Position numbers and translations under genes: made by a program
In this document: piece after piece, positions 6,847 to 16,371 of the stretch
How the letters are laid out: every line of letters starts with the position of its first letter
How positions within the stretch are numbered: the stretch's first letter is position 1
The notes under the pieces: model-generated
Database searches by the model: none
The model's input: the letters and a program-made list of their open reading frames with translations, nothing else
Told to the model about the DNA's origin: nothing
Assembly (NCBI RefSeq): GCF_001751365.1
Contig: NZ_LJGT01000040.1
Coordinates: 477,696 to 541,695, forward strand
DNA length: 64,000 nt
Origin: Streptomyces abyssalis
GTDB taxonomy: Bacteria; Actinomycetota; Actinomycetes; Streptomycetales; Streptomycetaceae
Direction of reading: 5' to 3'

Positions 6847-9720
6847 ATGACCGAGACGACGACTGCCGCGGAGAGCGCGGCTCCCCATCGCTACACGGCG
6901 GCACTGGCCGCCGACATCGAGGCGCGCTGGCAGGACTTCTGGGAGAAGCAGGGCACGTACGAGGCCCCGAACCCCGGCGACGGTGACTTGGCCGGGGACC
7001 CCGCGGTGGTGGCCAGGCCCAAGAAGTTCATCATGGACATGTTTCCGTACCCGTCGGGTGCGGGGCTGCACGTGGGGCACCCGCTGGGATACATCGCCAC
7101 CGACGCCTTCGCCCGCTTCCAGCGGATGACCGGGCACAACGTCCTGCACACCCTGGGTTTCGACGCCTTCGGGCTGCCCGCCGAGCAGTACGCGGTGCAG
7201 ACCGGCACGCATCCGCGCGCCTCGACGGAGGCCAACATCGTCCAGATGAAGGCGCAGTTGCGCCGTCTGGGCCTGGGGCACGACCAGCGCAGGGGCGTCG
7301 CCACGATCGACCCGGACTATTACCGCTGGACCCAGTGGATCTTCCTGCAGATCTTCAACTCCTGGTACGACACCGAGGCCGACAGGGCACGCCCGATCGA
7401 CGAGCTGGTCGAGCAGTTCGCGTCGGGCAGGCGTGAGACCCCGGACGGATTCGGTCGCTGGGACGAACTGAGCGACGTGCAGCGGGCCGAAGTCCTGGGC
7501 GAGTACCGGCTGGCCTACGCCTCCGACGCTCCCGTCAACTGGTGCCCCGGGCTGGGCACCGTACTGGCGAACGAGGAGGTCACGGCGGAGGGCCGGTCCG
7601 AGCGCGGCAACTACCCCGTCTTCAAGGCGGAACTGCGCCAGTGGAACATGCGCATCACCGCCTACGCGGACCGGCTGCTGTCCGACCTGGACGGCCTGGA
7701 CTGGCCCGAGGCCATCAAGCTGCAGCAGCGCAACTGGATCGGGCGGAGCGAGGGCGCCCGTATCGAATTCCCCGTAGGCGACGACAAGATCGAGGTCTTC
7801 ACCACCCGCCAGGACACCCTGTTCGGCGCGACCTACATGGTGCTGGCGCCCGAACACCCGCTGGTCGACGACGTCGTGCCGGCGGTGTGGCCCGAAGGCA
7901 CCCACGACGTGTGGACGGGCGGCCACGCGGACCCGGCTTCGGCCGTCGCCGACTACCGCGCGCAGGCCGCCGCCAAGTCGGACGTCGAACGGCAGGCGGA
8001 AGCCAAGGACAAGACCGGTGTGTTCACAGGCGCCTACGCCGTGAACCCGGTCACCGGCGAGCAGACCCCGGTCTTCATCGCCGACTACGTGCTGATGGGT
8101 TACGGCACCGGCGCCATCATGGCCGTCCCGGCGCACGACCACCGCGACTTCGCCTTCGCGCGCGCCTTCGAGCTGCCGATGCGGTGCGTGGTGGAGCCGT
8201 CCGACGGCCGTGGCACGGACACCCGCTCGTGGGACGAGGCGTTCGTCTCGTACGACGCCCGGATCGTCAACTCGGCGGCGGACGGCGTCAGTCTGGACGG
8301 CCTGGGCGTGACCGAGGCCAAGGCACGGCTGACCGAATGGCTGGAGCGCGAGGGCATCGGCGCCGGCACGGTCAACTACCGCCTGCGTGACTGGCTGTTC
8401 AGCCGCCAGCGCTACTGGGGTGAGCCCTTCCCGATCCTGTACGACGAGGAAGGCGTCGCGCACTCGCTGCCCGAGTCGATGCTGCCGCTGCAACTGCCGG
8501 AGGTCGACGACTACTCGCCGCGCACCTTCGACCCGGACGACGCGGAGACCGTTCCGGAGACGCCGCTGTCGCGCGACCAGGAGTGGGTGAACGTCACCCT
8601 GGACCTGGGCGACGGCAAGGGCCCGCGGCGCTTCCGCCGGGAGACCAACACCATGCCCAACTGGGCGGGTTCGTGCTGGTACCAGCTGCGCTATCTGGAC
8701 CCGCACAACAGCGAGAAGCTGGTCGCCCCCGAGGTCGAGCGCTACTGGATGGGCCCCCGCGAGGGCATGCCGCACGGCGGCGTCGACCTGTACGTCGGCG
8801 GCGCCGAACACGCCGTGCTGCACCTGCTGTACGCGCGTTTCTGGACGAAGGTGCTGTACGACCTGGGGCACGTCTCCGCGGTCGAGCCGTACCACAAGCT
8901 GTACAACCAGGGCATGATCCAGGCGTTCGTCCACAGGGACAGCCGCGGCATCGCCGTACCGGCCGCCGAGGTCGAAGAGGTGGACGGCGAGTACTTCCAC
9001 GACGGCGAGCGGGTCAGCCGGCTGCTGGGGAAGATGGGCAAGTCCCTGAAGAACGCGGTCACTCCGGACGAGATCTGCGCCGAGTACGGCGCGGACACGC
9101 TGCGTCTGTACGAGATGGCGATGGGCCCGCTGGACGTCTCGCGTCCCTGGGACACGCGTGCGGTCGTCGGCCAGTACAGGCTGTTGCAGCGCCTGTGGCG
9201 CAACGTGGTCGACGAGGCCACCGGCGAAGTCACAGTCGTGGACACGGAGCCGGACGAGGTGACGCTGCGTGCGCTGCACAAGGCCGTCGACGGAGTCACG
9301 CAGGACCTGGCGGCGCTGCGATTCAACACCGCCGTCGCGAAGATCACAGAGCTGAACAACCACGTCACCAAGTTGCGTGAGGTGCCGCGTTCGGTGGCCG
9401 AGGGGATGCTGCGGCTGATCGCGCCGCTGGCGCCGCACGTGGCCGAGGAACTGTGGCGGAAGCTGGGCCACGAAGAGACCATCGTGTACGCGGACTTCCC
9501 CGTCGCCGACCCCGCCTACCTGGTCGACGAGACCGTGACCTGTGTGGTGCAGGTGAAGGGCAAGGTCAAGGCCCGGCTGGAGGTCTCCCCGTCGATCTCG
9601 GAGGCCGAGCTGGAGGCGCAGGCGCTGGCCGAGCCGGCGATCGTCGGCGCGCTGGGCGGTGCGGGCATCCGGAAGGTGATCGTGCGGGCGCCGAAGCTGG
9701 TGAACGTCGTACCGGGCTGA
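6847..9720 (+). CDS. leuS: Leucyl-tRNA synthetase
   Basis: This enzyme charges tRNA-Leu with leucine in the cytoplasm. It is a class I synthetase of 957 residues, the expected length. The HIGH-type motif appears as HVGH in SGAGLHVGHPLGY (about residue 75). The KMSKS loop appears as KMGKS in LGKMGKSLKN. The CP1 editing domain contains the conserved GYGTGAIMAVPAHD. I chose ATG at 6847, just after TTGAGGA. An in-frame ATG at 6808 would add 13 residues but lies against the attenuator. The gene is transcribed alone behind its leader and attenuator and is followed by a hairpin. Confidence 0.97.
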   Translation: MTETTTAAESAAPHRYTAALAADIEARWQDFWEKQGTYEAPNPGDGDLAGDPAVVARPKKFIMDMFPYPSGAGLHVGHPLGYIATDAFARFQRMTGHNVLHTLGFDAFGLPAEQYAVQTGTHPRASTEANIVQMKAQLRRLGLGHDQRRGVATIDPDYYRWTQWIFLQIFNSWYDTEADRARPIDELVEQFASGRRETPDGFGRWDELSDVQRAEVLGEYRLAYASDAPVNWCPGLGTVLANEEVTAEGRSERGNYPVFKAELRQWNMRITAYADRLLSDLDGLDWPEAIKLQQRNWIGRSEGARIEFPVGDDKIEVFTTRQDTLFGATYMVLAPEHPLVDDVVPAVWPEGTHDVWTGGHADPASAVADYRAQAAAKSDVERQAEAKDKTGVFTGAYAVNPVTGEQTPVFIADYVLMGYGTGAIMAVPAHDHRDFAFARAFELPMRCVVEPSDGRGTDTRSWDEAFVSYDARIVNSAADGVSLDGLGVTEAKARLTEWLEREGIGAGTVNYRLRDWLFSRQRYWGEPFPILYDEEGVAHSLPESMLPLQLPEVDDYSPRTFDPDDAETVPETPLSRDQEWVNVTLDLGDGKGPRRFRRETNTMPNWAGSCWYQLRYLDPHNSEKLVAPEVERYWMGPREGMPHGGVDLYVGGAEHAVLHLLYARFWTKVLYDLGHVSAVEPYHKLYNQGMIQAFVHRDSRGIAVPAAEVEEVDGEYFHDGERVSRLLGKMGKSLKNAVTPDEICAEYGADTLRLYEMAMGPLDVSRPWDTRAVVGQYRLLQRLWRNVVDEATGEVTVVDTEPDEVTLRALHKAVDGVTQDLAALRFNTAVAKITELNNHVTKLREVPRSVAEGMLRLIAPLAPHVAEELWRKLGHEETIVYADFPVADPAYLVDETVTCVVQVKGKVKARLEVSPSISEAELEAQALAEPAIVGALGGAGIRKVIVRAPKLVNVVPG

Positions 9721-9733
9721 GTTCCGTCCGGGA

Positions 9734-9757
9734 CCGCCCGTCCCCTACGGGGCGGGT
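9734..9757 (+). terminator. Hairpin after leuS
   Basis: CCCG-T-CCCC (9737-9745) pairs with GGGG-CGGG (9749-9756) across a TAC loop, with one bulged T. It begins 16 bases past the leuS stop codon and has no T-run, so termination is probable but not certain. Confidence 0.55.
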
Positions 9758-9853
9758 GAGGGGAGGGTCGGGGCTCCGTGGAACGCCTCGCCCGCCAGGT
9801 CCGTTTAGGGTGGAGAGGGACGGGCCGTAGCGGACGGATGAGGGAGCTTGCTC

Positions 9854-10609
9854 GTGGAATTCGTCATCGGCGTGCTGGCACTGCTCTTCGTGCTCTTCGT
9901 GGCGTTCGGCGTCATCGCGGCGGTGCGGGTGACACGGGCGGTGCAGCGCGGCGTCGAGCGCACGGGCTCTCAGGTCCGCCGCACGGTCGAGGAGACGACG
10001 CTGAAGGCCAGGGGCGCCCAGCCCGGCCCGGTCGGCGAGCTGGCACGGCAGCGGCTGGAGCTGCGCACGTCCATCGACGGCACGCGCCGCGCCCTGGAGT
10101 CGGACATCAGCCGGGACCCCTCGCTGCAGGAAGCGCTGGGCCTGCTCGACCGTCTGCACGAGCACGCGCGGCAGCTCGACGGCGAGATGCGGCTGCTGAT
10201 GGACCGGGAGCCGGACAAGGCTCGTACGGCCGAACTCATGCCGGAGGTGCGTGAGCGCGTCGCACGGATCAAGGATTCCGCGGACTCGCTGCGTTTCGCG
10301 GCGCAGGACAGGGCCAGCCGGTACGACGCGGAGGGGCTGGACGCACTGCGCCGGCAGATCGAGGTCGAGTCGGGCGCGCTGCGGCACTGGCACCCCGACG
10401 GGCAGGCCCTGGGCCATGAGGACGAGGGGGCGCCGGAGCCCGGCCTCGGACGGGACCGCGGCGGGGACCGGGAGCAGATCGAGGGGCCGGACGGGCGCGA
10501 GCCGGAGCGCGGCCGTGACGGGGATCAGGACCGCGCCCGTGGCCTGGGCCTGGGGCGCGGCGACGTCCCGCCGGGCTTCGAGAAGGGGCGTCCGCAGAGC
10601 GCCTCCTGA
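9854..10609 (+). CDS. Membrane-anchored coiled-coil protein, unknown function
   Basis: I do not recognise a named family. Residues 2-24 form one strong N-terminal transmembrane helix (VIGVLALLFVLFVAFGVIAA) with no cleavage site. About 150 residues of charged, heptad-like helix follow, and the last 60 residues are disordered and rich in Gly, Asp, Glu and Arg. This suggests a membrane-tethered cytoplasmic coiled coil. GTG at 9854 is preferred because AGGGAG at 9841-9846 lies 7 bases upstream; TTG at 9848 is in frame but too close to it. The gene precedes the DegV gene by 20 bases and may be co-transcribed with it. Confidence 0.75.
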   Translation: MEFVIGVLALLFVLFVAFGVIAAVRVTRAVQRGVERTGSQVRRTVEETTLKARGAQPGPVGELARQRLELRTSIDGTRRALESDISRDPSLQEALGLLDRLHEHARQLDGEMRLLMDREPDKARTAELMPEVRERVARIKDSADSLRFAAQDRASRYDAEGLDALRRQIEVESGALRHWHPDGQALGHEDEGAPEPGLGRDRGGDREQIEGPDGREPERGRDGDQDRARGLGLGRGDVPPGFEKGRPQSAS

Positions 10610-10629
10610 GACGGCGGTAGCCTCCCTCC

Positions 10630-11487
10630 ATGTCCCGCACCACCGCCCGCCAGGTCGCGATCGTCACCGATTCCACGGCCTACCTTCCGCCGTCGGCACT
10701 GGCACAGCACCGGATCGACGTAGTGCCGCTGACCGTGGTGCTCGGAGACAGGGCGCTGGAGGAGGGCACGGAGATCTCGGCGCGTTCGCTCGCCGAGGCG
10801 CTGCGTGAGCGGCGCCCTGTGACCACCTCACGGCCGAGCCCTGCCGTGTTCGCGGAGCGTTACCACGAGATGGCGGCTGAGGGTGCCAAGGGCATCGTCT
10901 CGCTGCACCTGTCGAGCGAGATCTCCGGGACGTACGACGCGGCGGTGCTGGCCGCCCGTGACGCTCCGGTGCCGGTGCGCGTCGTGGACAGCGGCGTGGT
11001 GGCCATGGCGCTGGGCTTCTGTGCCCTGGAGGCGGCCCGTACGGCCGAGGGCGGCGGCTCGCTGGAGGAAGCCGTGGCCGCGGCGGAGAAGCGGGCCGAG
11101 GGGACCTCCGCGTACTTCTACGTCGACACGCTCGACTACCTGCGCCGTGGCGGCCGGATCGGTGCGGCGCAGAAGCTCCTCGGGTCGGCACTGGCCGTCA
11201 AGCCGCTGCTGGAGCTGGCGGAAGGGCGGATCGTGATGCTGGAGAAGGTGCGTACCGCTTCGAAGGCCATCGCGCGGCTGGAGGAGATCGTGGTGGAGAG
11301 GGCGGGGGACGCCTACGTCGACATCGCGGTGCACCATCTTGCGGCACAGGAGCGTGCCGACCAGCTCGCCGGGCATCTGCGTGAACGGGTGCCGGGGCTG
11401 GGGGAGTTGCACGTGAGCGAGGTGGGCGCGGTCATCGGGGCGCACACCGGGCCGGGGCTGCTGGGGACGGTCGTTTCACTGAAGTGA
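10630..11487 (+). CDS. DegV family fatty acid-binding protein
   Basis: DegV proteins bind fatty acids and in some bacteria serve as the fatty acid-carrying subunit of a fatty acid kinase. The 285-residue sequence shows the family pattern: the N-terminal VAIVTDSTAYLP, then TTSRPSPAVFAERY, the loop HLSSEISGTYDAAVLAA, and DTLDYLRRGGRIGAAQ in the middle. The start is ATG at 10630. Which lipid is bound and the physiological role here are unknown. I see no FakA-like kinase gene nearby. Confidence 0.92.
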   Translation: MSRTTARQVAIVTDSTAYLPPSALAQHRIDVVPLTVVLGDRALEEGTEISARSLAEALRERRPVTTSRPSPAVFAERYHEMAAEGAKGIVSLHLSSEISGTYDAAVLAARDAPVPVRVVDSGVVAMALGFCALEAARTAEGGGSLEEAVAAAEKRAEGTSAYFYVDTLDYLRRGGRIGAAQKLLGSALAVKPLLELAEGRIVMLEKVRTASKAIARLEEIVVERAGDAYVDIAVHHLAAQERADQLAGHLRERVPGLGELHVSEVGAVIGAHTGPGLLGTVVSLK

Positions 11488-11713
11488 GCGGGGGCGCCGC
11501 CGGAGGAGGGGGCGTTCCGCGGTCGGGGAGAGGGGCGCTTCCGCCGACGGTGAGACCCGGTGGCGAGACCCGGCGGCGAGACCGTGCGGGTCGGTCTCGT
11601 CGGTGGGCTGGTATCGCTGAGGTGGGTGACGGCGGTATCCACAACTTGAGCGTTGTCCACGGGAATTGAGCAAGATCACAGCGGGCGCCTGATCGTCCCT
11701 ACCGTCGGTCGGC

Positions 11714-13096
11714 ATGAGCACTCGATCCCGTCTTCTCTCCCGGCACAGGGCCGCTCGGCAGCACCATGTGGCGGCTGGTGGTGCGGGTGCGTATGCCGGT
11801 GCGAATGCCGGTCTCCGTTCGCGTCACCGTTCTCCGCACCGGTCCGCTCGGCCCTCCCGGCCCCGGGGCGTTCCGGCGGCGTCCGGGCGTCGCTCCCGCG
11901 CAGGGCACCGGCCGGACTCCGGGCATGAGTCGCCCGGAGCGGCAGGCCGCGAGGCGCCGCACCGGCCTGGTGAGTGCGCGGCGGCACTGCTCGGTGGAGG
12001 CCCCGCGATGTCCCGGTGCGGCAGCGGACCTGGTGCGCCGGAGGGGCCGGGCTCTCCGGCGGCCGTGCGTGCCGGGCGGTCCGATGCGGGGGTGCTGCCG
12101 CGGGCCGACGCGGTCGCCAGTGCGCGTGAAGCCGTACGGCGCGGCCGGGAGCGGCGCGCGGCGATGCGTGCGCCCGCCGCGCCGGCACGGGCTCGTGCGG
12201 CCCCGCCGGACGACGGGGCGGTTCGGGACATGCGGGACGTGCGGGCAAGCGGGGCCGGGCGGCACGACGAGCCCGGACGGGACGACGGGCCCGGGGGCGG
12301 CGCCGCCGCGCGGGGGCAAGGGGCCTCAGCCGGTACGGGCGCGCCGCTCGCCACGGGGGACCGGGCGCGGCTCGCATTGCGTGAACGGCTGCCGCTGTGG
12401 GTGCAGTTGCGCTGCGGGATCGAGCCCAGGACGTTGCTGGCGCTCGCTGTGGTGCTCGTCGTCGCCGTCGGCTTCGCCGTCCACCACTTCTGGACCGGCC
12501 GTCCCGAAGCCGTACGGGCACCCGCGGCGGAGGGCGCCCCCGCGGGCCCGGCGGACGTGCCGGGCGCTGACGGGCGTGCGCCCGGCACCGGGAGGGATTC
12601 CGGCCGGCTGTCCGGCAAGCGGCTGGTGGTGGACGTCGGCGGCAAGGTCCGCAAGCCCGGCGTCCACAGACTGCCGAGCGGCGCCAGAGTCGCCGACGCC
12701 CTCGAAGCGGCGGGCGGTGTCCGTCCCGGTACGGACCTCAGCGGGCTCAACCGGGCGCGGAGGCTCGTCGACGGTGAGCAGATCGTCGCGGGCGCCCCGG
12801 CCGCCCCGTCCACCGGAAGCGGGGCCGTACCAGGCGCGGGAGGCGGCGGAGCGGACGGGGGACGGGTCGGCGGGGCGGCGTCATCCGGCGGGCCGGCGCA
12901 GGGAGGGCTGGTGAGCCTCAGTTCGGCGACCGTGGCTCAGCTGGAGACGCTCCCCGGCGTCGGCCCGGTGCTCGCGCAGCACATCGTCGAGTACCGGGAG
13001 GAGCACGGCGGCTTCACCTCCGTCGACCAGCTTCAGGAGGTCAACGGCATCGGTGACCGGCGCTTCGCCGACATCAAGCCGAAGGTGAGCCCTTGA
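11714..13096 (+). CDS. comEA: ComEA family helix-hairpin-helix DNA-binding protein
   Basis: This protein is related to the DNA receptor of competence systems. About 235 residues of low-complexity, Ala/Arg/Pro-rich sequence precede one transmembrane helix (TLLALAVVLVVAVGFAVHHFW). Next come an SLBB-type domain (VDVGGKVRKPGVHRLPSGAR) and two C-terminal helix-hairpin-helix motifs (LETLPGVGPVLAQHI and LQEVNGIGDRRFADI). The exact start is uncertain: ATG at 11714 has no clear ribosome site, and starts further in are possible within the low-complexity part. It overlaps comEC by 4 bases. Natural transformation is not generally established for Streptomyces, so a DNA uptake or processing role is inferred from family. 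Confidence 0.88.
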   Translation: MSTRSRLLSRHRAARQHHVAAGGAGAYAGANAGLRSRHRSPHRSARPSRPRGVPAASGRRSRAGHRPDSGHESPGAAGREAPHRPGECAAALLGGGPAMSRCGSGPGAPEGPGSPAAVRAGRSDAGVLPRADAVASAREAVRRGRERRAAMRAPAAPARARAAPPDDGAVRDMRDVRASGAGRHDEPGRDDGPGGGAAARGQGASAGTGAPLATGDRARLALRERLPLWVQLRCGIEPRTLLALAVVLVVAVGFAVHHFWTGRPEAVRAPAAEGAPAGPADVPGADGRAPGTGRDSGRLSGKRLVVDVGGKVRKPGVHRLPSGARVADALEAAGGVRPGTDLSGLNRARRLVDGEQIVAGAPAAPSTGSGAVPGAGGGGADGGRVGGAASSGGPAQGGLVSLSSATVAQLETLPGVGPVLAQHIVEYREEHGGFTSVDQLQEVNGIGDRRFADIKPKVSP

Positions 13097-15975
13097 GCGG
13101 CGGGGGAGCCGCGCCCGTCGGCCGGGCGGCGACCGGCGCCAGGCGCGCGGCCGGTGCGCGGCGGGGGCCGCCGCGGCCGCCAGGGGTGGCCGTTCCCCGG
13201 CCGGAAGGCCCCGCCGACCTGCGGCTGGTGGCGCTCGCACTGTCCGCGTGGGCAGCGGCGGCGCTGGCGTCGGGAGTCTCCGGGCGGGTGGCGGCGACCG
13301 GTGCGGCGGCATGCGTGCTCGGTGCGGTCCTGTTGCTCGCCGGGGCGCGAGCCGGAGAGGTGCGAGCCGGAGGCGCGCGAGGCGGAGAGGCACGAGACGC
13401 GCGGCAGCGGGTCGGCGAAGCGCCGGACAGCACGCGGCAGCGGGTCCGCGAAGGGCCGGGAGCCGCATGGCCGCGGGGTGCGCGGCCGGGCGGTGCGTGG
13501 CAGGGCGGACGCCCGCCCGGCCGGCTCACCGCCGCCGCGGCGCTGCTCTGCGCGGCGGCCGCAGCAGGGGCAGCGGCACTGCACGCAGCCGACCTGCGCC
13601 GCGGGCCGCTGCCGCGTCTCGCCGAGCAACACGCCACGGCCACCGTGGACTTGACCGTCACCGGAGACCCGCACCGCATCCGCCCGAGCGTGAACGGCGC
13701 TCAGCAGAGGCCCGGAGCACTGCTGTTCCGGGCAGAGGCCACCCGCGTCACGGCACGTGCCTCGCCGGGTCCCACCGCCGGTGAGGCCGGAAGCGGGGAT
13801 CGCGGCGGCGGGGGCCCGCGACACGTCGACCGCGCCGTGCGTACGCCGGTGCTCGTCATCGTCCAGCAGCGGGACGGACCGCCGCCGGGGCGGTGGCACC
13901 GGCTGCTGCCCTCGACCGGTCTCAGGGCCGAAGCACGGCTCGCGGCACCTCTGCGCACGGGGTACGGGCAGGACGTCGCGGCGGTGGTGCGCCTCCGGGC
14001 CGACGGGCCGCCACCCGTGGTCCGTGGTCCCACGTCCCTGCAGCGCGGCGCGGGCAGCCTCCGTGCGGGGCTGCGGGAGGCCACGGACGGCCTGGACGGG
14101 GACGCGCGCGGGCTGCTGCCCGGGCTGGTCGTCGGCGACACCTCGCGCCTGCGCCCGGACCTCGAAGAGGCCTTCCGCGCCACGGACATGACCCATCTGC
14201 TGGCCGTCAGCGGCGCGAACCTCACGATCATGCTGGCCGTGCTCATCGGGCCGCCGGGCACCGCGCATCTCGCCGAGCGGCGCGGGCTCGCCCCTCGTCT
14301 GGGCATCCCGCTGCGCGGCACGGCCGTCCTGGGCGCGCTGCTCACGCTCGCCTTCGTCGTCGTCTGCCGCCCCGAGCCCAGCGTCATACGGGCGGCTGCC
14401 TGCGGGCTGATCACACTGCTTGCCCTCGTCACCGGACGGCGGCGCTCCCTGCTGCCCGCGCTGGCGGCCGCCGTGCTGCTGCTGGTTCTCCACGACCCCG
14501 GGCTGGCGGTCGACTTCGGGTTCCTGCTGTCGGTGGTGGCCACCGGAGCGCTGCTCACTCTCGCGCCGCGCTGGAGCGCCGCCCTGCGCCGCAGGGGCAT
14601 GAACGGGCGTCTCGCCGAGGCGCTCGCAGCGGCCGCCGCCGCGCAGGTCGTGTGTGCTCCGGTCGTGGTCGTACTGGCGTCGCACGTCAGCCTCGTCGCC
14701 GTGCCGTGCAACCTGCTCGCGGAGTTCGCGGTGGCACCGGCGACCGTGCTGGGCTTCGCGGCGCTGGCGGCGGCACCGTTCGCGATGCCGCTCGCCGAGG
14801 CCTTGGCGTGGCTGGCCGGCTGGCCCACCGAGGCAATCGCCGCCCTGGCACGGACCGGAGCCGCCCTGCCAGGAGGAGAGATCGCCTGGCCCGGAGGCTG
14901 GACGGGAGCTCTGCTGCTCGCGGTGCTCACCGCCGCCGCGCTGCTGCTGTGCAGGAATACACGGCTGCCCGCGCTGCTGGGGCGCCCCTGGCTGTGCGCG
15001 GCGTCCGTCTTGCTGCTGCTGCTCGTGGTGATCCGGCCGGTGCCGCTCGTACGGCCGTTCACGGGCTGGCCGCCGCCCGGGTGGCGGCTCGTGGTGTGCG
15101 ACGTCGGGCAGGGGGACGCGCTGGTGCTCGCCACGGGCAGTGCGCGCAGCGCCGTGGTCGTCGACGCGGGCCCGGACCCGGCGGCCGTCGACCGGTGCCT
15201 GGAGACGCTCGGTGTCTCCTCCGTACCGCTGCTCGTCCTCACGCATTTCCACGCCGACCACGTCGCAGGACTGCCGGGCGTTCTGAAAGGCAGAAGAGTA
15301 GGGGCGATCCAGACCACGAGGCTCGAAGAGCCGCGCGGGCAGGCGGAGTTCGTCCGGCGTACGGCTCGCCGGGCCGGAGTCCGCGTCATCGGCTCGGCGG
15401 CGGGCGAGCGCAGACATGTGGGGGAGCTGTCGTGGCAGGTCCTGTGGCCGCAGCCGCCCCGCATCCCGCGGCCTCCCGGCAGCCCGGGCAGCGGGACGGG
15501 GCTGGAGGGTGCGGACAGCCTGGAGGGCGCGGAGGGTGCCAACGACGCCAGCATCACCCTGCTGTTCCGCACGGGCGGCATGTCCCTGCTGCTGCCCGGC
15601 GACCTCGAACCGAGCGCGCAGAGCGGTCTGTTGAGCGCCCATCCGGCGCTGCCGTCCGTCGACGTGCTGAAGGTCGCGCACCATGGATCCGCCTACCAGG
15701 ACCCACGGCTGCTGGAGCGGCTGCGTCCGCGCATCGCCCTGATCAGCTGCGGTGCGGACAACCCCTACGGCCACCCCGCGCCGCGTACCGTCGGCGCGCT
15801 GCGTGCCTCAGGCGCCCTGGTGCGCCGTACCGACCGCAACGGCGCGCTGGCGGTGACGAGTTCACCGGACGGCGGCGATTCACGGAAGGACGGCGGTGCA
15901 CCGGCCGTCGTCGCGGAGCGTGAGACGGCCGGGGAGCCGCCTGCGTCCCGTTCGCCTCCCGCACCCGGCGGCTGA
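13093..15975 (+). CDS. comEC: ComEC/Rec2 family competence membrane protein
   Basis: ComEC forms the inner-membrane channel for single-stranded DNA in transformable bacteria. This 960-residue protein has an N-terminal region with several hydrophobic helices, then the competence domain beginning near LLAVSGANLTIMLAVL with many membrane segments. At the C-terminus is a metallo-beta-lactamase domain with the metal motif THFHADHVAG (about residues 717-723) and KVAHHGSAYQD. The start is TTG at 13093, overlapping the comEA stop as TTGA. Residues near 800 contain a short repetitive Leu-Glu-Gly-Ala stretch. With comEA it forms a coupled two-gene unit. Confidence 0.93.
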   Translation: MSGGGAAPVGRAATGARRAAGARRGPPRPPGVAVPRPEGPADLRLVALALSAWAAAALASGVSGRVAATGAAACVLGAVLLLAGARAGEVRAGGARGGEARDARQRVGEAPDSTRQRVREGPGAAWPRGARPGGAWQGGRPPGRLTAAAALLCAAAAAGAAALHAADLRRGPLPRLAEQHATATVDLTVTGDPHRIRPSVNGAQQRPGALLFRAEATRVTARASPGPTAGEAGSGDRGGGGPRHVDRAVRTPVLVIVQQRDGPPPGRWHRLLPSTGLRAEARLAAPLRTGYGQDVAAVVRLRADGPPPVVRGPTSLQRGAGSLRAGLREATDGLDGDARGLLPGLVVGDTSRLRPDLEEAFRATDMTHLLAVSGANLTIMLAVLIGPPGTAHLAERRGLAPRLGIPLRGTAVLGALLTLAFVVVCRPEPSVIRAAACGLITLLALVTGRRRSLLPALAAAVLLLVLHDPGLAVDFGFLLSVVATGALLTLAPRWSAALRRRGMNGRLAEALAAAAAAQVVCAPVVVVLASHVSLVAVPCNLLAEFAVAPATVLGFAALAAAPFAMPLAEALAWLAGWPTEAIAALARTGAALPGGEIAWPGGWTGALLLAVLTAAALLLCRNTRLPALLGRPWLCAASVLLLLLVVIRPVPLVRPFTGWPPPGWRLVVCDVGQGDALVLATGSARSAVVVDAGPDPAAVDRCLETLGVSSVPLLVLTHFHADHVAGLPGVLKGRRVGAIQTTRLEEPRGQAEFVRRTARRAGVRVIGSAAGERRHVGELSWQVLWPQPPRIPRPPGSPGSGTGLEGADSLEGAEGANDASITLLFRTGGMSLLLPGDLEPSAQSGLLSAHPALPSVDVLKVAHHGSAYQDPRLLERLRPRIALISCGADNPYGHPAPRTVGALRASGALVRRTDRNGALAVTSSPDGGDSRKDGGAPAVVAERETAGEPPASRSPPAPGG

Positions 15976-16067
15976 GCGAAGGCCCGCGGTTGCGCGCAGC
16001 CGGTCCGAGGGCCGCGTCGCGGCCTGCGGGGCGCTGACTGCGGCTCGCGCCGCGCCGCCGCCCGGCC

Positions 16068-16316
16068 TCACTCCCACTCCAGCCAGCCGTCGTGTTCGGC
16101 CGCGAGTGCGTCCAGCTGCTCACGGTCGTAGCGAGTCCTCGGGTCCTCCAGGACCACCAGCCACTGGGCGTCCTCGGCGTCGTCCTCGCCGGCGAGAGCG
16201 TCCCGTACCAGCTGGGGCTCTTCGTGGGGTCCGTCGAAGCGCTGCGTCAGCTCCTCGGCGACCTCTTCGGCGGCGTCGCGGTCGGGCAGCACCAGGATGT
16301 GTCGTACGTCGGTCAC
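16068..16316 (-). CDS. Small conserved acidic protein, unknown function
   Basis: This is an 82-residue, strongly acidic protein with no signal peptide or membrane segment, beginning TDVRHILVLPDRDAAEEVAEE. I recall similar small proteins between comEC and holA in streptomycetes but know no function. GTG at 16316 gives a start directly before the conserved part. The frame continues to 16505, but the extra part is serine-rich antisense sequence over holA. It converges with comEC and diverges from holA, whose start is only 55 bases away. Confidence 0.7.
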   Translation of the reverse strand: MTDVRHILVLPDRDAAEEVAEELTQRFDGPHEEPQLVRDALAGEDDAEDAQWLVVLEDPRTRYDREQLDALAAEHDGWLEWE

Positions 16317-16371
16317 ACGTGCATTCTGCGCCAGGCAGGAGTGTCGGTGCGGCGTGGGATGCTGGTCCGCG

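Noticed and set aside
6094..9471. A 1125-codon open frame antisense to the symporter and leuS
   Set aside because: It mirrors the strongly G+C third-position bias of leuS and the symporter. It is Arg/Val/Gly-rich and shows no family motif, so it is a shadow frame.
13033..15774. A 913-codon antisense frame over comEC
   Set aside because: Its composition is a mirror of comEC codon bias, and comEC has clear motifs.
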